Shown in pieces: positions 50,923 through 62,673 of a stretch of 64,000 nt of DNA. The notes under the pieces are model-generated. The model saw only the letters and a program-made list of their open reading frames with translations. It did no database searches and was not told where the DNA came from. Origin of the DNA: Actinomucor elegans (lineage: Eukaryota; Mucoromycota; Mucoromycetes; Mucorales; Mucoraceae). The translations under genes were made by a program, and so were the position numbers. The stretch lies in the NCBI GenBank assembly GCA_026027325.1, contig JAMSLZ010000001.1:3038001-3102000 (forward strand), read 5' to 3'. The stretch's first letter is position 1. Each line of letters opens with the position of its first letter.

Positions 50923-51224
50923 TGTGGTGAAATAGCCACATAATTGAAGTACAGACAGACTAGAGGCCTGTGCGCCCTAGCTGTAGCACATACATACTAA
51001 AGCATCATTGATTACCTTATACAGCGATACAGTCCTTAAACAGAGATACGTCCTTCTTATACTTCTTATATGAACACAAGTAAATAACCTTCAGTCACAA
51101 TTCAACGAGTATAAATACAAGCTAGAAAAACTAGTTAGAAAGAACTAATCACATTTAAGTTGAATAAACTATAACCAAGTTATAATCGACTTACTACCTG
51201 CTTTTATATTTTAATTTTACCGCA
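50923..51224 (+). repeat. 3' LTR of the second complete gypsy element (302 bp)
   Basis: Preceded by the polypurine tract AGTGGGGGAGCA; ends TTTTACCGCA, followed by the duplication GTTTT (51225-51229). 50661-50910 is 3' untranslated region. Confidence 0.96.
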
Positions 51225-51249
51225 GTTTTCACCACAACTTAAAAGTATA

Positions 51250-51624
51250 TGCTGTAAGCAACATGATTTATTCAATGTCCGCTGCCAATCAGATCGATGT
51301 TCGACAATACTGATACTCAGCTTGTGCTTTGACAGCTTTGTAAAACGTCGGTTAAGAGATATATATATGGAAATCAATGCTTAGTGCAACTAACCTTCAT
51401 AAACTATCTATCGCCAAACATAAGTCGTACTAGAATGGATTATTATTATAAATTCTTGTTAACTCCATGAGCGCAGTCTTTGGCTGACTCAGACATCTAT
51501 ATAATATCAAGTTAAAACCGAACTTCAATTTTGTATAAATAGCTCATCATTTTAATGCTTTAATAAATCAATTCGTTTTATCGATCTGGTTATTTTTACA
51601 GTCTTTATTATGTTCGATATAACA
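51250..51624 (+). repeat. Decayed 364-family LTR
   Basis: TGCTGTAAGCAACATG…TCGATATAACA, same order as 2094-2457 with many substitutions and small indels. Confidence 0.85.
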
Positions 51625-52090
51625 CTATCATCTCGGCACAATAGTAAGGAGCCAACAGTTCATTTATACTATACTCGAGCTCTATCTGATAATGCAATCA
51701 AATTAACTATATGCGTATAAATGCAAGCGATGTGTCATCCTTAGAACTGTTAGCCAATAATCACTACAAGAAACATGTAGCGTCATACTATCGAATAATA
51801 TCGAGTGTATCTCAAGATAAAATCTGAATATCAAATAATGTGCGTGGTTGGAAGGTTTATTAGTGACTTCTGGGATTGGACTCTGTTGTACTACGGCTAT
51901 GCGTGTTGATAGATTGAATACTACAATATTAATCTCTGATGAAATGTATATAAAGAAGACTTGATTTTGAATTGTGAATAAGCATTAGAATAACTTTTAA
52001 TATCAGGATAGCTGAATCCATTTATTGTCTATCCTTTTATTTTTGTATTTTAAATTATATTCTTCCTCTTCTTTAGTATCGGATTTAGCA
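51625..52090 (+). repeat. Decayed 504-family LTR lacking its first bases
   Basis: Shares GCAAGCGATGTGTCATCCTTAG and AAAGAAGACTTGATTTTGAA blocks with 4571-5074; ends TCGGATTTAGCA. Confidence 0.85.
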
Positions 52091-52245
52091 TTCATTACGC
52101 TCAGATAGACAATCAATGTAAATAGTAGGTTTAGTTTAGACATAGTTATAGAATCTTCATCTTTATATTTATTTTTGATAGTAAAGCACAGTCTCAAAAA
52201 GTATTCTTTTTAGTCTTTATTATTTTTTACTGTGCAAACACAACA
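52091..52245 (+). repeat. Fragment of family-4 LTR
   Basis: Its reverse complement starts TGTTGTGTTTGCACAG and includes the AAAGCACAGTCTCAAAAAGTA block seen at 22069-22200. Orientation is opposite to the other two copies. Confidence 0.8.
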
Positions 52246-53589
52246 GTACATCCTTAAATTGCAGTTATTGACACCCTCTATTACATTTAAATATACAGTA
52301 GCATCGTCATATCAAGCTTCTGCCAACATTAATGTATTGGTGACTAATTAGTGTATGATTATAATGTTAATAGGATTCTATATTTTAAATATGGGCTATA
52401 AAATGTGTCTGCATCGGTGTGATTCAACAAAAAATGAAGCAATGGTAATTACCTGACTAGATATGGTTGTATTTTATTGTTTATAATAATGTTAATATTT
52501 ATTTATATAAGTTGTAAAGTAGATGGTGACATGTTAAACAACTTCAATAGAAATGCTTTTGTATGAGCAAGCATATTAAAACACTTTAGTGAGAAGATAT
52601 TCGAAAAAATATTATGGTGCGATTTGTCCCCAACATTGTCCAGCCAGATGAAATAACAATACCATTAGCTTGCCTTGATCTTTGCTTATTCCAGATACAA
52701 GTTCACTGAAACATAACTCGTCAAAGTAACCTTGAGTAATTTAAGCTATGTCAAAATAATGAGATACGATCTAAATAAAAGAACACCGTTATCCTGATTG
52801 GTTTGATTGCTATACAGTATTAGATTCATGAATCGTATAGTATACACAGCAAGTTAACTAAAAAGGTTCTATAGGCCATTAGATCAAGCATATTTGTACT
52901 GAATGAATACTTATCTAGAAGTAAGTAAAGTATTCATCTTTTTATTGTTGGATCAGTTATTTTTATGATCTGCGAAGGCATTGAGATATAGTTCATTCAG
53001 TATTAACTCATTACCAATTAAAGTACATTATTCATTTACTAAACTAAAACTCCATTAATAGTTCGGAACTGATAGGACTTCTAGATTCGGCTGTATTAAT
53101 CACTGTTGTCAATTGATACTATGTAAGACTTATCAGAGGCATGTGCAATATTTGTTTGATTTGGATACAACCGTTAACTTGCCACAGTGTACCTTACTTT
53201 ATTAATAACAACTTGCTTAATAATCGAATACCCATTCTATAGCCGTCGTTATATAAGTTTTATACGCTACATAAATCATTATTCAGTATCTCGCTCCAGC
53301 CCTTCTTCTGATTGGGGCGCCGCATTTATGAGGATTCCTAAGATGACAGGCTAACACGTAGTAAACAGCAAGATCACACAACCGCAATGATCTAAACCTG
53401 GCGCTATTATTTCCGCATCCTCAGGTTTAATATATACGATAGTTTAATTTACATCAATATTGGGACTCAAACGTTAAACAAGAACGCTTCAAGTAAGAGA
53501 ACTTGAGACTATCTTGCATTAAGAGAATATGATATCAATAGTTCCTTGGCTTGTATGTTGCATTTCGTCAACAATTCATAAATTTTACA
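52246..53589. other. Unassigned AT-rich sequence with a decayed dispersed repeat
   Basis: No convincing gene. 52677-52780 resembles 55972-56085 (TTGCCTTGATC/CCAGATACA…ACTGAAACATAACT), probably remains of another LTR family. Confidence 0.4.
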
Positions 53590-54031
53590 TGCGAGCTACC
53601 TATTTGACGCTAGTCTAAATATAAGCGATATGTCATCCTTAGGAAAACTTAGTCGATAACCATTACAAGAAGCACTCAATACCGTATTATATAATAGTAT
53701 CAACTGTTTGAGTGTACCTTAAGATAAGATATCTAATACCAGAAAATGTATGTATAGTGCTTGCAAGACAAAGTACAATATAACCTATCTAATATCAGTT
53801 AAAAAGAAAATGTATTGTACTTGCTAGAGGTTGCTAGTTTAAATGTTACATCATTATTAGAGCTTCTAATAAAATCAAATATATATATATATACATAAAG
53901 AAGACTTAACTTTGAATTGTGAATAACGATAACGTAAGTTTTAATATGAGTATGGTTATTCCATACATATATGTGTTCTTTTACTATAACTTTTATTATA
54001 TCATGCGTCTTTATTAGTATTAAATATAACA
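53590..54031 (+). repeat. Decayed 504-family LTR
   Basis: Keeps AAGCGATATGTCATCCTTAGG, CATTACAAGAAGCA and AAAGAAGACTTAACTTTGAA; ends AAATATAACA at 54031. Older than the clean copies. Confidence 0.75.
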
Positions 54032-55404
54032 TTATTAATTACATATTGCTATAACTACATGTGAGTCAGCTCTATTTTCATCTTCTATATAGAAAGCCTG
54101 CTCCCATTAACAGTAGTTATTATTGATACTTGCTATTATAATTTGATCAACAGAGTATACTGCTAGGTATATGTTGGCTTTACATTTAATATTTCCATGT
54201 AATGCTAACATGGTTATCTCTTTTGTGTATAATGTGCTTATTTTTTCATAGAATTTCATGCATGATAGTCGACGATTCATGGATTATGAATTTTTACCAT
54301 AATTGATCGTAGTATACTAGCTATTAATGTCAATATAAAACATCACTCCACAATAGTGAAGCTACCTTAACGCTATAGCATTTCGTAATCATGCATTTTT
54401 CACTTTTCCTCATTATCGTGATAGTTTGAATAGTGGATATATGGAGAATGATTAGGTAAAAGAAATACTTTTTGAAACAGATCTTTATTAAACTATTTTA
54501 AATTAAAAAGGAAAAAAAGATTATAACTAGATGATTTATTCTATGATTATTTACATTGTTTTTAAGATTAATTCTCATATCTTGATCTAGATAATGTTTT
54601 GAAGTTATATTTTGAATAGTACGATTATAGGACGTTGTTATTGCTATTGATTACTTCAGTATATTTAGTATATGATACTTCGTTGTATTGTAATATGGTA
54701 GTACGTAGATATTATAATCTTATTACTTCCAAGTTATTGCATGCCTGTGCTATTTTATATTTCAAGATTTAACACCGTTTTATTGAATGTGTATTGATGC
54801 TCTAACTGATGGATCTACAACAGCCAAGTGCCCATTTTATCACAATTATATTTATATCTTAGTTAACATTTGAAATTCAATGATGGTGTGCTAAACCAGA
54901 CTTCGCACATAATAAAATAGGTTCCGTTTTAAAACGTAATCATCATCATAATGTAATCTATTAACAAATATATCTCAATAACCACCTTACAAATGATATA
55001 GTTCTGTATCCGAGACCTTTATATACTACTAGTTATATACCCGATGATAATATATATAGAGCTTGATTTTATATCCAAAAGAAGATGAGTTAACGAAGAA
55101 TTACCTTTCAACTTTCTACACAATAAACCACTAGAAAGATTTTAATTGTATTCTTATAACGTTTTTATATATATTTTTTTATAATAGATGGAGTTATCTG
55201 TAAAGCAATCTTAACTATCGAGGTGTGATAACGCACGCGCGCTCATTCATATGTGGTACATGTTGTATTCACTATAGCTTATGAGATCCAATACAGCATA
55301 TGTCAACTAAACCAATTGGGTCGACAGCATTCTTCATCATCTAGAGCGTATCCCATTAATATGACACAACTTGAACTATTTAAGAGCGCTTTGGCAAGCT
55401 ATGT
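54032..55404. other. Unassigned AT-rich sequence
   Basis: No ORF, tandem repeat or terminus I can support. A short TATATA microsatellite is present. Confidence 0.4.
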
Positions 55405-55560
55405 GTTATATCAAGAAGCTAATAAATAAAAGACAGTAAGAATAACCAGGCTGATAAAACATATACTTTATTAACTGAAATGTGATAGTCATTTATACAG
55501 GTTGTGAATGATATGATAGCTTATTAAAAAACATCACTAATGCATATTTTCATTTCTAGG
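55405..55560 (-). repeat. Decayed fragment of the 364-family LTR
   Basis: Reads ATAAAAGACAGTAAGAATAACC and GCTGATAAAACATA, the reverse of the LTR end GTCTGGTTATTTTTACAGTC at 2417-2440, followed by a TTTATACAGGTTGTGAATG block. Confidence 0.65.
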
Positions 55561-55589
55561 GAATTTATTAAAATTTTTCAGCGAAAGAA

Positions 55590-55811
55590 GTTTAGAGGTA
55601 GATCTCCCTACCTGGTGGTCCTACTTAGTAGGGCTACTTGGTGTCGAACCGTGATCCCTATATGGATGATAGTTTGGCGACTATCACTAGCAATGAGGTT
55701 TACCGGAAATCTGTAGGAGCGGCCGAGGGAGAAAAATGTACATGTTGCTAGCTAAGAACTGTCCCTACATGATATCGAATCCTGGTTGCGATTCTCTTCC
55801 TGGACTTAGAG

Positions 55812-55852
<41 letters not shown>
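55590..55852 (+). mobile_element. SINE-like retroposed element with a 39-nt poly(A) tail
   Basis: A GC-richer 224-bp body ends in 39 A residues (55814-55852). Flanks CAGCGAAAGAA (55579-55589) and CTGTGAAAGAA (55853-55863) match at 9 of 11 bases, like a LINE-mediated target duplication. GGTGTCGAACC and ATCGAATCCTGG inside recall tRNA-type box B sequences. No ORF. Could also be a retrocopy of another small RNA. Confidence 0.55.
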
Positions 55853-55854
<2 letters not shown>

Positions 55855-55863
55855 GTGAAAGAA

Positions 55864-58800
55864 AATTGGAAATATCGCAATACAATCTGTTTTATATATT
55901 GTTTATCTAGATTAACTGTTTTTATCGTTACCTTGCCTTGATCTTGATAGTACATTAACTGTTTTTGCTGTTAGCTTGTCCTGATCTGTTTTTACCTCAG
56001 ATACAGATTTACTGAAACATAACTTGTTAAAGCACCCCTGAATAGTTTAAGCGACGTTGAATTAATTAGTTACGATCTTGATATAAAATGTTGCCGGCCG
56101 ATTGATTCGGTTGACTTATGCATCTGAAGTAAAAACAGATCAAGGCAAGCTAACGATAGAAATATTTCATCTAGATAAACAATATGTAAAACAGACTGTA
56201 TCGTGATCTTTCCAATCTTCTTTTACTGAAAAACTTTAAAAAATTCTCTAGAATTGAAAATACACTTCAATGATGTTTTTAATAAGCTATCCTATCTTTC
56301 ACAACTTGTATAAATAGGTCCCAATATTATAATAATTAAAGAAAATCATATCTAATTCGATGATAGTTGCCGCTGCTACTCTTTTCTGTTGAATATCAAC
56401 ATATTCAGATTCATCACATATAGCAATCAGAAATTAAGAACAGCAGATGTTGATGAGTTATACAAAGGAAAGAAACTATTATTGTAATTAAATAAACAAT
56501 AAGTAAAACAGAATACAGTTGCATTTTTCCATTAAAAAATAGATGCATATTTATACTAGGTTAGCAATATTCCAAATTTTTTCATTGCGTTTTGGTTCAT
56601 GTCATAAAGGATTAATTGCAGATACAAAATATATAAACTTTAGCTATGTCATCCGTATTTTAAAATGAATACTTGTCGATTACTATAGGCAGAGCTTACA
56701 TCAGCAAGTATATGTACTGTTTTTATATTATCATTCGCTTTTGTACTTGAGAAGCTTTCATTATAGATGAACATTGGCACTGTTAAGTATATTAGATGTT
56801 TCTAGATTGTGTGATGATCAATGATCTGGCCAATGCTCACTTGTGTGCTAGATCAATATAAGATATGCCTATGTAATTTATGTAATATACTATTTTTAAG
56901 CAATTGCATTTGCACGAGTGGCGAAGTTTTTGTTATTCTACAGTTACTAGTAAATTTTCTTATGGTACTTAGAGAAACTTCTCGCAGAATACATATCGAT
57001 GATTGAAGAGGCAAGGAATAATGTTTGATTAAACACTATCATGTTTCTAGAATGCTATTGGCGATATTAAAAAAATTATTGAATTAGTTTAAAAGAACTA
57101 ATTATCATCCTCTGGTATATAACTATCATTGAGATGCTCTATAGGTAAGACAACTACAAGACCCAGTGACATGCTCTTAGCTGCAGTAAACATTCAAGAT
57201 AAAGGAGAAATAACAAGGGTACAAGTATAATGATATCCCTAGGTTGTTAAAAGAAGGCGCTTATGAAATTGGAGGCAGCTCACCAAATTCTGGGTCAATA
57301 CAAGCGGATTTGTGAAAGAGTAGAGATATCCAGATTTTGTCCAGATTTGGGAAGATCAAGGACAGAGATAGTTGTTCTAATACGTGAATCCATAGCATGC
57401 TCCTGTAATGACAGATAACTGGGAAATAATTATCATTTTCTGATCTTGAATAGCAGGCCTGACGAATTGGACTAGCTTGTAATGCTGGATTAATACTACG
57501 TGTAGGAACGTTTAATTAGTTATGTACCATGTAAGAGCCGCTATCAAAGGAGAAAAGCTCAAGAAGAAAGTTCTTTGTGGCTCCTTTCTTTTGCTTATGA
57601 AGACCAGGAATGATATTGACTGACCAAAAATCCCATAGGTTAAAATACTTTGGCTTACTGATATTTTGCTTAAAATCCAGTGAATGTGTGTTATTGGCTA
57701 ATTAAGTAAATGGAAAGAAAGGTGGTTATTAATTTATCACACAATTTGGGCTCCAAGCAATAAAAAAAAACCGCAAGAGTACAGGGCTTCAACTCGTCGA
57801 TCCAGGACTAACTATCAACAACAAATGACGACACATCCTAAACTGCAAAAGTCGAATACACACACAATGTTAAAATAATCTGCAGCATAGGAATTGAAAA
57901 CATAGTTTTATAATTCACATGTAATCAGAAGGAGCTGATGTACTACAAATACTTTCTGATTTCCAAACCTGACCTTGTGGATTTTGTGCTAAATTAATTG
58001 ATTGCGACCAAGAGTTTCCTGTGAATATGATCAACCATCCCTTAGGTCTTTTTTTCAGTAACCCTCCAGATAACTCTATTATCTGCTCTTTATAAGTGGA
58101 CGCTAATACGATCTCCGATCCTGATAAATGATTTACTGTACCTGTATGAGATTTCATCATCATAACACTCTTGGAGTGATTACTATTACTAGTCTACTAT
58201 CGGTTAGTTTCGCTTGAAATTGCTTCTTCTCTATGCGAATAATATGCGTAAACCATAGTAGCCTTGATCCTTATATTTTCTTTAGTGATTTTGAATTTTC
58301 CTTATCCTTCTGTAGATTATTTATATGACATTAGTTCTGGTCCTTTTTTTTTTTCGAACCCTTCTATTTTTGTCTTTTTTAACTCTTTTATCATCTATAC
58401 TTGGCTTTCGTGATTTCGCAAACACACAGCTGGGAGCAATCAGTTATAGCAGATCATATTTGAAGAAAAAAGATCCAAAAGTGCAGGGTTTTACTGATGA
58501 CTTCGTTGATCATCAGGGCTCCTTCGCATATCAGAACATGTTTTTGAATACCATTGGATTTTCGGCCGAGTCCGGCTCAATATCCCATCTAATGACTTAT
58601 ATATATTCAAAATAAACTGTTGTGTATACTGTAGCTATTGTCTGGTGGAAACACTGTGGACATACTATACATTAAGGATTGACACGAGCTTTCGCTTTCT
58701 ACATATAACCTAATAAGTCTAATCATCTATGCATTCCTCAACACATTCCAGTCAAATGTCACATCTGATAAATAGCTCTTATTCGAAACGATTTGTTGAG

Positions 58801-59466
58801 CTAATTTGGCTAAAATACAGTAGATTACAATTTATACAAATGAATGTGATAATTTCTAAATCTTTCGACTAATCTTGGTTACCATATCTCCACTTATAAT
58901 ATCGTACTTGTTAATCTTTTTACTAGATGCATATTATAAAATAGAACATCTCTTGTACCTCTATTTTTTTTTTTCGTATTTAAAATCGTTGTTACGTAAC
59001 TCAGAAATTTGGCTCTAAAAGCCGCAGAGATAAAGTTAACCAGTAAGCATAATCCAGCTGCAGTATTGAAGACATGTGCTTCTGTATTGAATTGGATCAA
59101 GAGACTGGTTTGATTCATTGGGCTTGTTCAGTGAGCGGATGGTATTGATGAGAAAATTATATTAATGAACTATGTTACATTTAAAGGTATTTTGATAAGG
59201 TTATCCCTTAGAATAAATTACAAGTGTTTATTTGCTTAATACTAAGGATAACTAAAATTATAATAAACTCAAATTCTTTAAGCTTATAATTATACATATA
59301 CATATACATACTGTTCTACAGCTTTCTCCATTAAAAAAAACTTGGCTTACTGTCTCCAAGCTGAACATATCGTTTTGTAAATTGATCTTTATTGAGAAAT
59401 GTTTTATATAGTTACACATCGCTGAGTGGCAAAACTAGATGAACGGAGTAGAGGAAAAAACAGTAA
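55864..59466. other. Unassigned AT-rich region
   Basis: Repeat remains near 55920-56200 include an inverted pair (TTAACTGTTTTTATCGTTACC / GATCAAGGCAAGCTAACGAT region). Short frames at 56821-57006, 57915-58163 (-), 58325-58615 and 58894-59118 (-) show no family I recognise; they are not called as genes. Confidence 0.35.
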
Positions 59467-59664
59467 TGCAAATGATATGCTTCTACGAGCACGTAATCTA
59501 TGGTATCAATTCCTCAGCAAAAAGATTTCTCATATCAAGTACTTGTACGAAATCGGAGAAGTAGATAGTCCAATATGTTCACTGTGCCAAGAATGAGACG
59601 ATTCATCAACTCACTCCTTAGTGTCCTGTCCCCGGAAAATGGAAATCTGGAATAGAGTTCTACA
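59467..59664 (+). pseudogene. LINE C-terminal zinc-binding (zf-RVT-like) remnant
   Basis: ARNLWYQFLSKKISH…YLYEIG…SPICSLCQE, then an in-frame TGA, then DDSSTHSLVSCPRKMEIW. The C..C..H..C pattern and W residues are those of the domain at the end of LINE ORF2. Isolated and broken. Confidence 0.75.
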
Positions 59665-62600
59665 CCAGTAATTTCCTACCTATGAGATATTGGCTGAAGA
59701 TATAACCAGTACACTCATAATCCTTCAATCGTCCTTTCAGCATCGTTCTGTTTTGTATATTCCTCTCATAGTATCGGTACCTATGATTATATAGTATATA
59801 TGGCTTAACTACTGAAGATGTATGATCAAACACACTCTCTTCCGGAGTGAGAATATTGTATTAAAAAAATCAATCGCAAATTTCTATTCTATTAACCAAA
59901 CACCAATTAGAGTAATAATTTTTGATTTATACAAATGATATATATATATATATACGGTACTAGACTAAAGTGGGACAAGAAAAGGGTTTTATAGATGATT
60001 CCTAGGGTTGGGGATTAAACTATGCATAAATTTTTTTTTGAGGAAGGCGATGTAAGGTGGAGATTGCAGTTGTATGAATACCTAGGCGAGAAATATCCAA
60101 ATAGAAGCTACAAGATTTAGGCGAGTGGTAGATAGGGTTGCGAAATACAGGGATATTTTTGCAAACTTCATTAGGTATATGGAAGAAGCTAAGTGAGTTA
60201 TACAGCATTTCGGAGGAAGGTAATGCGCCAGGACTTTTTTGGACCAAAGTTCCCACATGGGGATGCCATTGATAGCACTACCGTATGATACAGAACACAC
60301 ATTGGAAGGAGCAATGCCAAATTTCCAAAATAATTGAATATTACAAATGCAGTCTACTGTTGATTTAAAATAGGTAGTTCTTGCTTGAGGGTACATAGAA
60401 CAAAAGACTGATCAACTCGTTTGGATCAAAAAGAAATCCGGAGTTTAGAATATTCTTATACGATAATCCCAGAAAAGTCAGATTTTTTTTTATTGTTTTC
60501 ATTAGTGGTAGGTCAATTTTTTTTTAAAATGTGTTTATTAGTACGCCGTGTAGAGCTCCAGCAAGGAAACTCAAGAGGAGGTCGCACTTCTTAAATTTTG
60601 TTTATAAAGAGAGGAATAAGCTATATCAGTGGAGACACTAACTAAAAGGAAGGTAGGAATTATTCCCGCAGGTGGTAGGTCAAATTCAAGCCACTATTTC
60701 GTATGAATTGGATGGAATAAAGGTCTTACGCCTGGATAAAAGATTAAACCTTATAAATGGAGTGTAGCTTTTAAGCTAAACAGGTACTGGCAATTAAGAA
60801 AATGAATGAAGCCTAATTACTTCTTAATATGACCCAAGTAGACGTCTACTTGTTATATACCATATTAAACTGAAGTCTACTGAAAGATTTGGTGATCGTT
60901 AGTCATGAATTGTAAGAGTATATGTAATTTACTGAAAATCATTGGTAACATTTTAAACATCATATAACTCATCTTTTTTTTTTGTTATCTTAATAATTGT
61001 AGCATTTACTATTAGAGTCAGATACCTATTAGATGAGGCATTAATCGGGATTTGTCAACAAATGTCATGATTAGAAATAGGTTACGCGAGATGGAAACAA
61101 TTTATGACTAGTCATTATAACATTTTAACATAAGAACGGTTCTAGATATGTATAATCCATCAGATGTGGCATTAAGTTAGAGCCATATGAAAGTTCAGAG
61201 GGCATACCTTAGAGTCCAAAACTTCATAACTAGCTTTTTTTTGTAGAACATGAATACGATATTTTCGAGGCATAATATATTAATAAAATGTATCTGCAAC
61301 ATCAACCAATATATACCATATTTGATTCAAATTTTACTTAATATAAAATACTTAATTTGTAGTTGTTATAAAAAGAAGGCGAAACTAATGGTCTTTATTG
61401 ATGACCATTATTCGATCGATTAAAGGCCAAATGATGTAAGCCTTACAAATTTCAGTATACATTTATAGTGGATATAATTATTTATATAGAAATGTATCTG
61501 AACAAGATATTTGTGTAATCATAACTACATAGTTACTTATTTAGAATAAACGACTAAAAATGTTGAAATTAGTACTTGAGTAGATCATAACGGGTATACT
61601 ACGAATAAGTTCAAGTAGTATATTACATGCATTTATTTATTTAAACCTAATCTAATTCTCTATAGATTCGTAAATCAATCTGGATTATTCTTGCAACTGA
61701 TTACTAATGCACCTTTAGATTTAACTCCTGCTTATGCCTCAGATCATTATTAATCGACGTATATACAATGGTTATATTACATTATCGATAAATGATTAAA
61801 ATTAAATCACATTTATTTCATATAAAATCTATTTTTTCTCCGAATTTTTCGTTCGATCTCGATTAAATCTCACATCTGCTTCGTAATTCATGTCCAGAAT
61901 ATACTGCCATATCGTCTAGAATCCTTATTTCACTAGGAATAGCGATTATGTCACTGTTAATTAATGATGAGCAGTAAATTAAAACATATATTTCAAATAT
62001 AAGATACTAACAATAGTTTTCAGATTTCTCAACTGATCGTAGTCAATTGCTGTATCCGATTAACAATTTCGTGTCCAAAATACACCATTCCATAGTGTAA
62101 AACATCAATTAACTTTTATGTTTCTAAAGTATTAGACGGCTAGCATGCGTTTTTGGGCCAATTATAGTCTTTATTAATCAGCTATTCGGCTGCTGAGAGC
62201 TCGCAATTTTCTCTTTTGCTGTTCTAATATTACAAAGTATTCAGCTAATATAAACAGTGCTACCTGTGCCTAAATCATCTGTTGCCCTTAATTCGACGAT
62301 TAATGAGCGGATTAACGAGATCCCTCCCCTCCCTTATTCCTATCTATACCTAGTAGAGCTGCTATTGAGGGTATACGAGCCTGGTAGAATCAGCTAGAAA
62401 AGAATGCTCAAACGCATAGCTAGATCTGCATTTCAAACAGCAGGTAACTACATAATGTAACTTATCTAAAAAGTAGTACAAGCTGCATTATAATCATTAC
62501 TCACGAAAAATAATAAATGATCTTCATCATGGTAAATTCATACTATTTATCAAGAATAGAGTACCTGTTCCATTACCATACCCCCAATATGAGCAACATC

Positions 62601-62673
62601 TTAAGCTTAAGAAAAAGAGGGATCACCATAGGTCTGAATAGTAAATATTCTAATTTTATTATTCATGGTATGA
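59665..62673. other. Unassigned AT-rich region
   Basis: A minus-strand frame at 60020-60396 (SPGALPSSEMLYNSLSFF…) may be a LINE scrap but is not assignable. 61464-61545 is a decayed family F element. A perfect 8-bp hairpin (TAATGGTC/GACCATTA) lies at about 61387-61411. The last part is the 3' flank of the POLD3-like gene. Confidence 0.35.

Larger units (their letters stand above)
44938..51236 (-). repeat. Inverted solo LTR (285-bp family), TSD ACTTA, hosting a complete gypsy element
   Basis: Reads TGCGGTAAAAATT from 44938 to 45216 and resumes GTTTTCACCACA at 51225-51236, the reverse of the LTR at 23975-24259. Duplications ACTTA at 44933-44937 and 51237-51241. The 302-family element sits inside it. 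Confidence 0.92.

Noticed and set aside
55640..55700. tRNA gene suggested by GTCGAACC
   Set aside because: No cloverleaf with acceptor stem and anticodon arm could be built; better explained as part of a SINE-like element.
57915..58163. 82-codon minus-strand frame
   Set aside because: No recognisable motif, no homologue in the window, no sign of intron structure; could be a decayed LINE piece but cannot be supported.
58325..58615. 96-codon frame with a hydrophobic N-terminus resembling a signal peptide
   Set aside because: The hydrophobic stretch is simple T-rich sequence; no conserved domain or context supports a gene.
60020..60396. Overlapping minus-strand frames (SPGALPSSEMLYNSLSFF...)
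   Set aside because: Possibly LINE-derived, but no RT or zinc motif can be placed, so not called.
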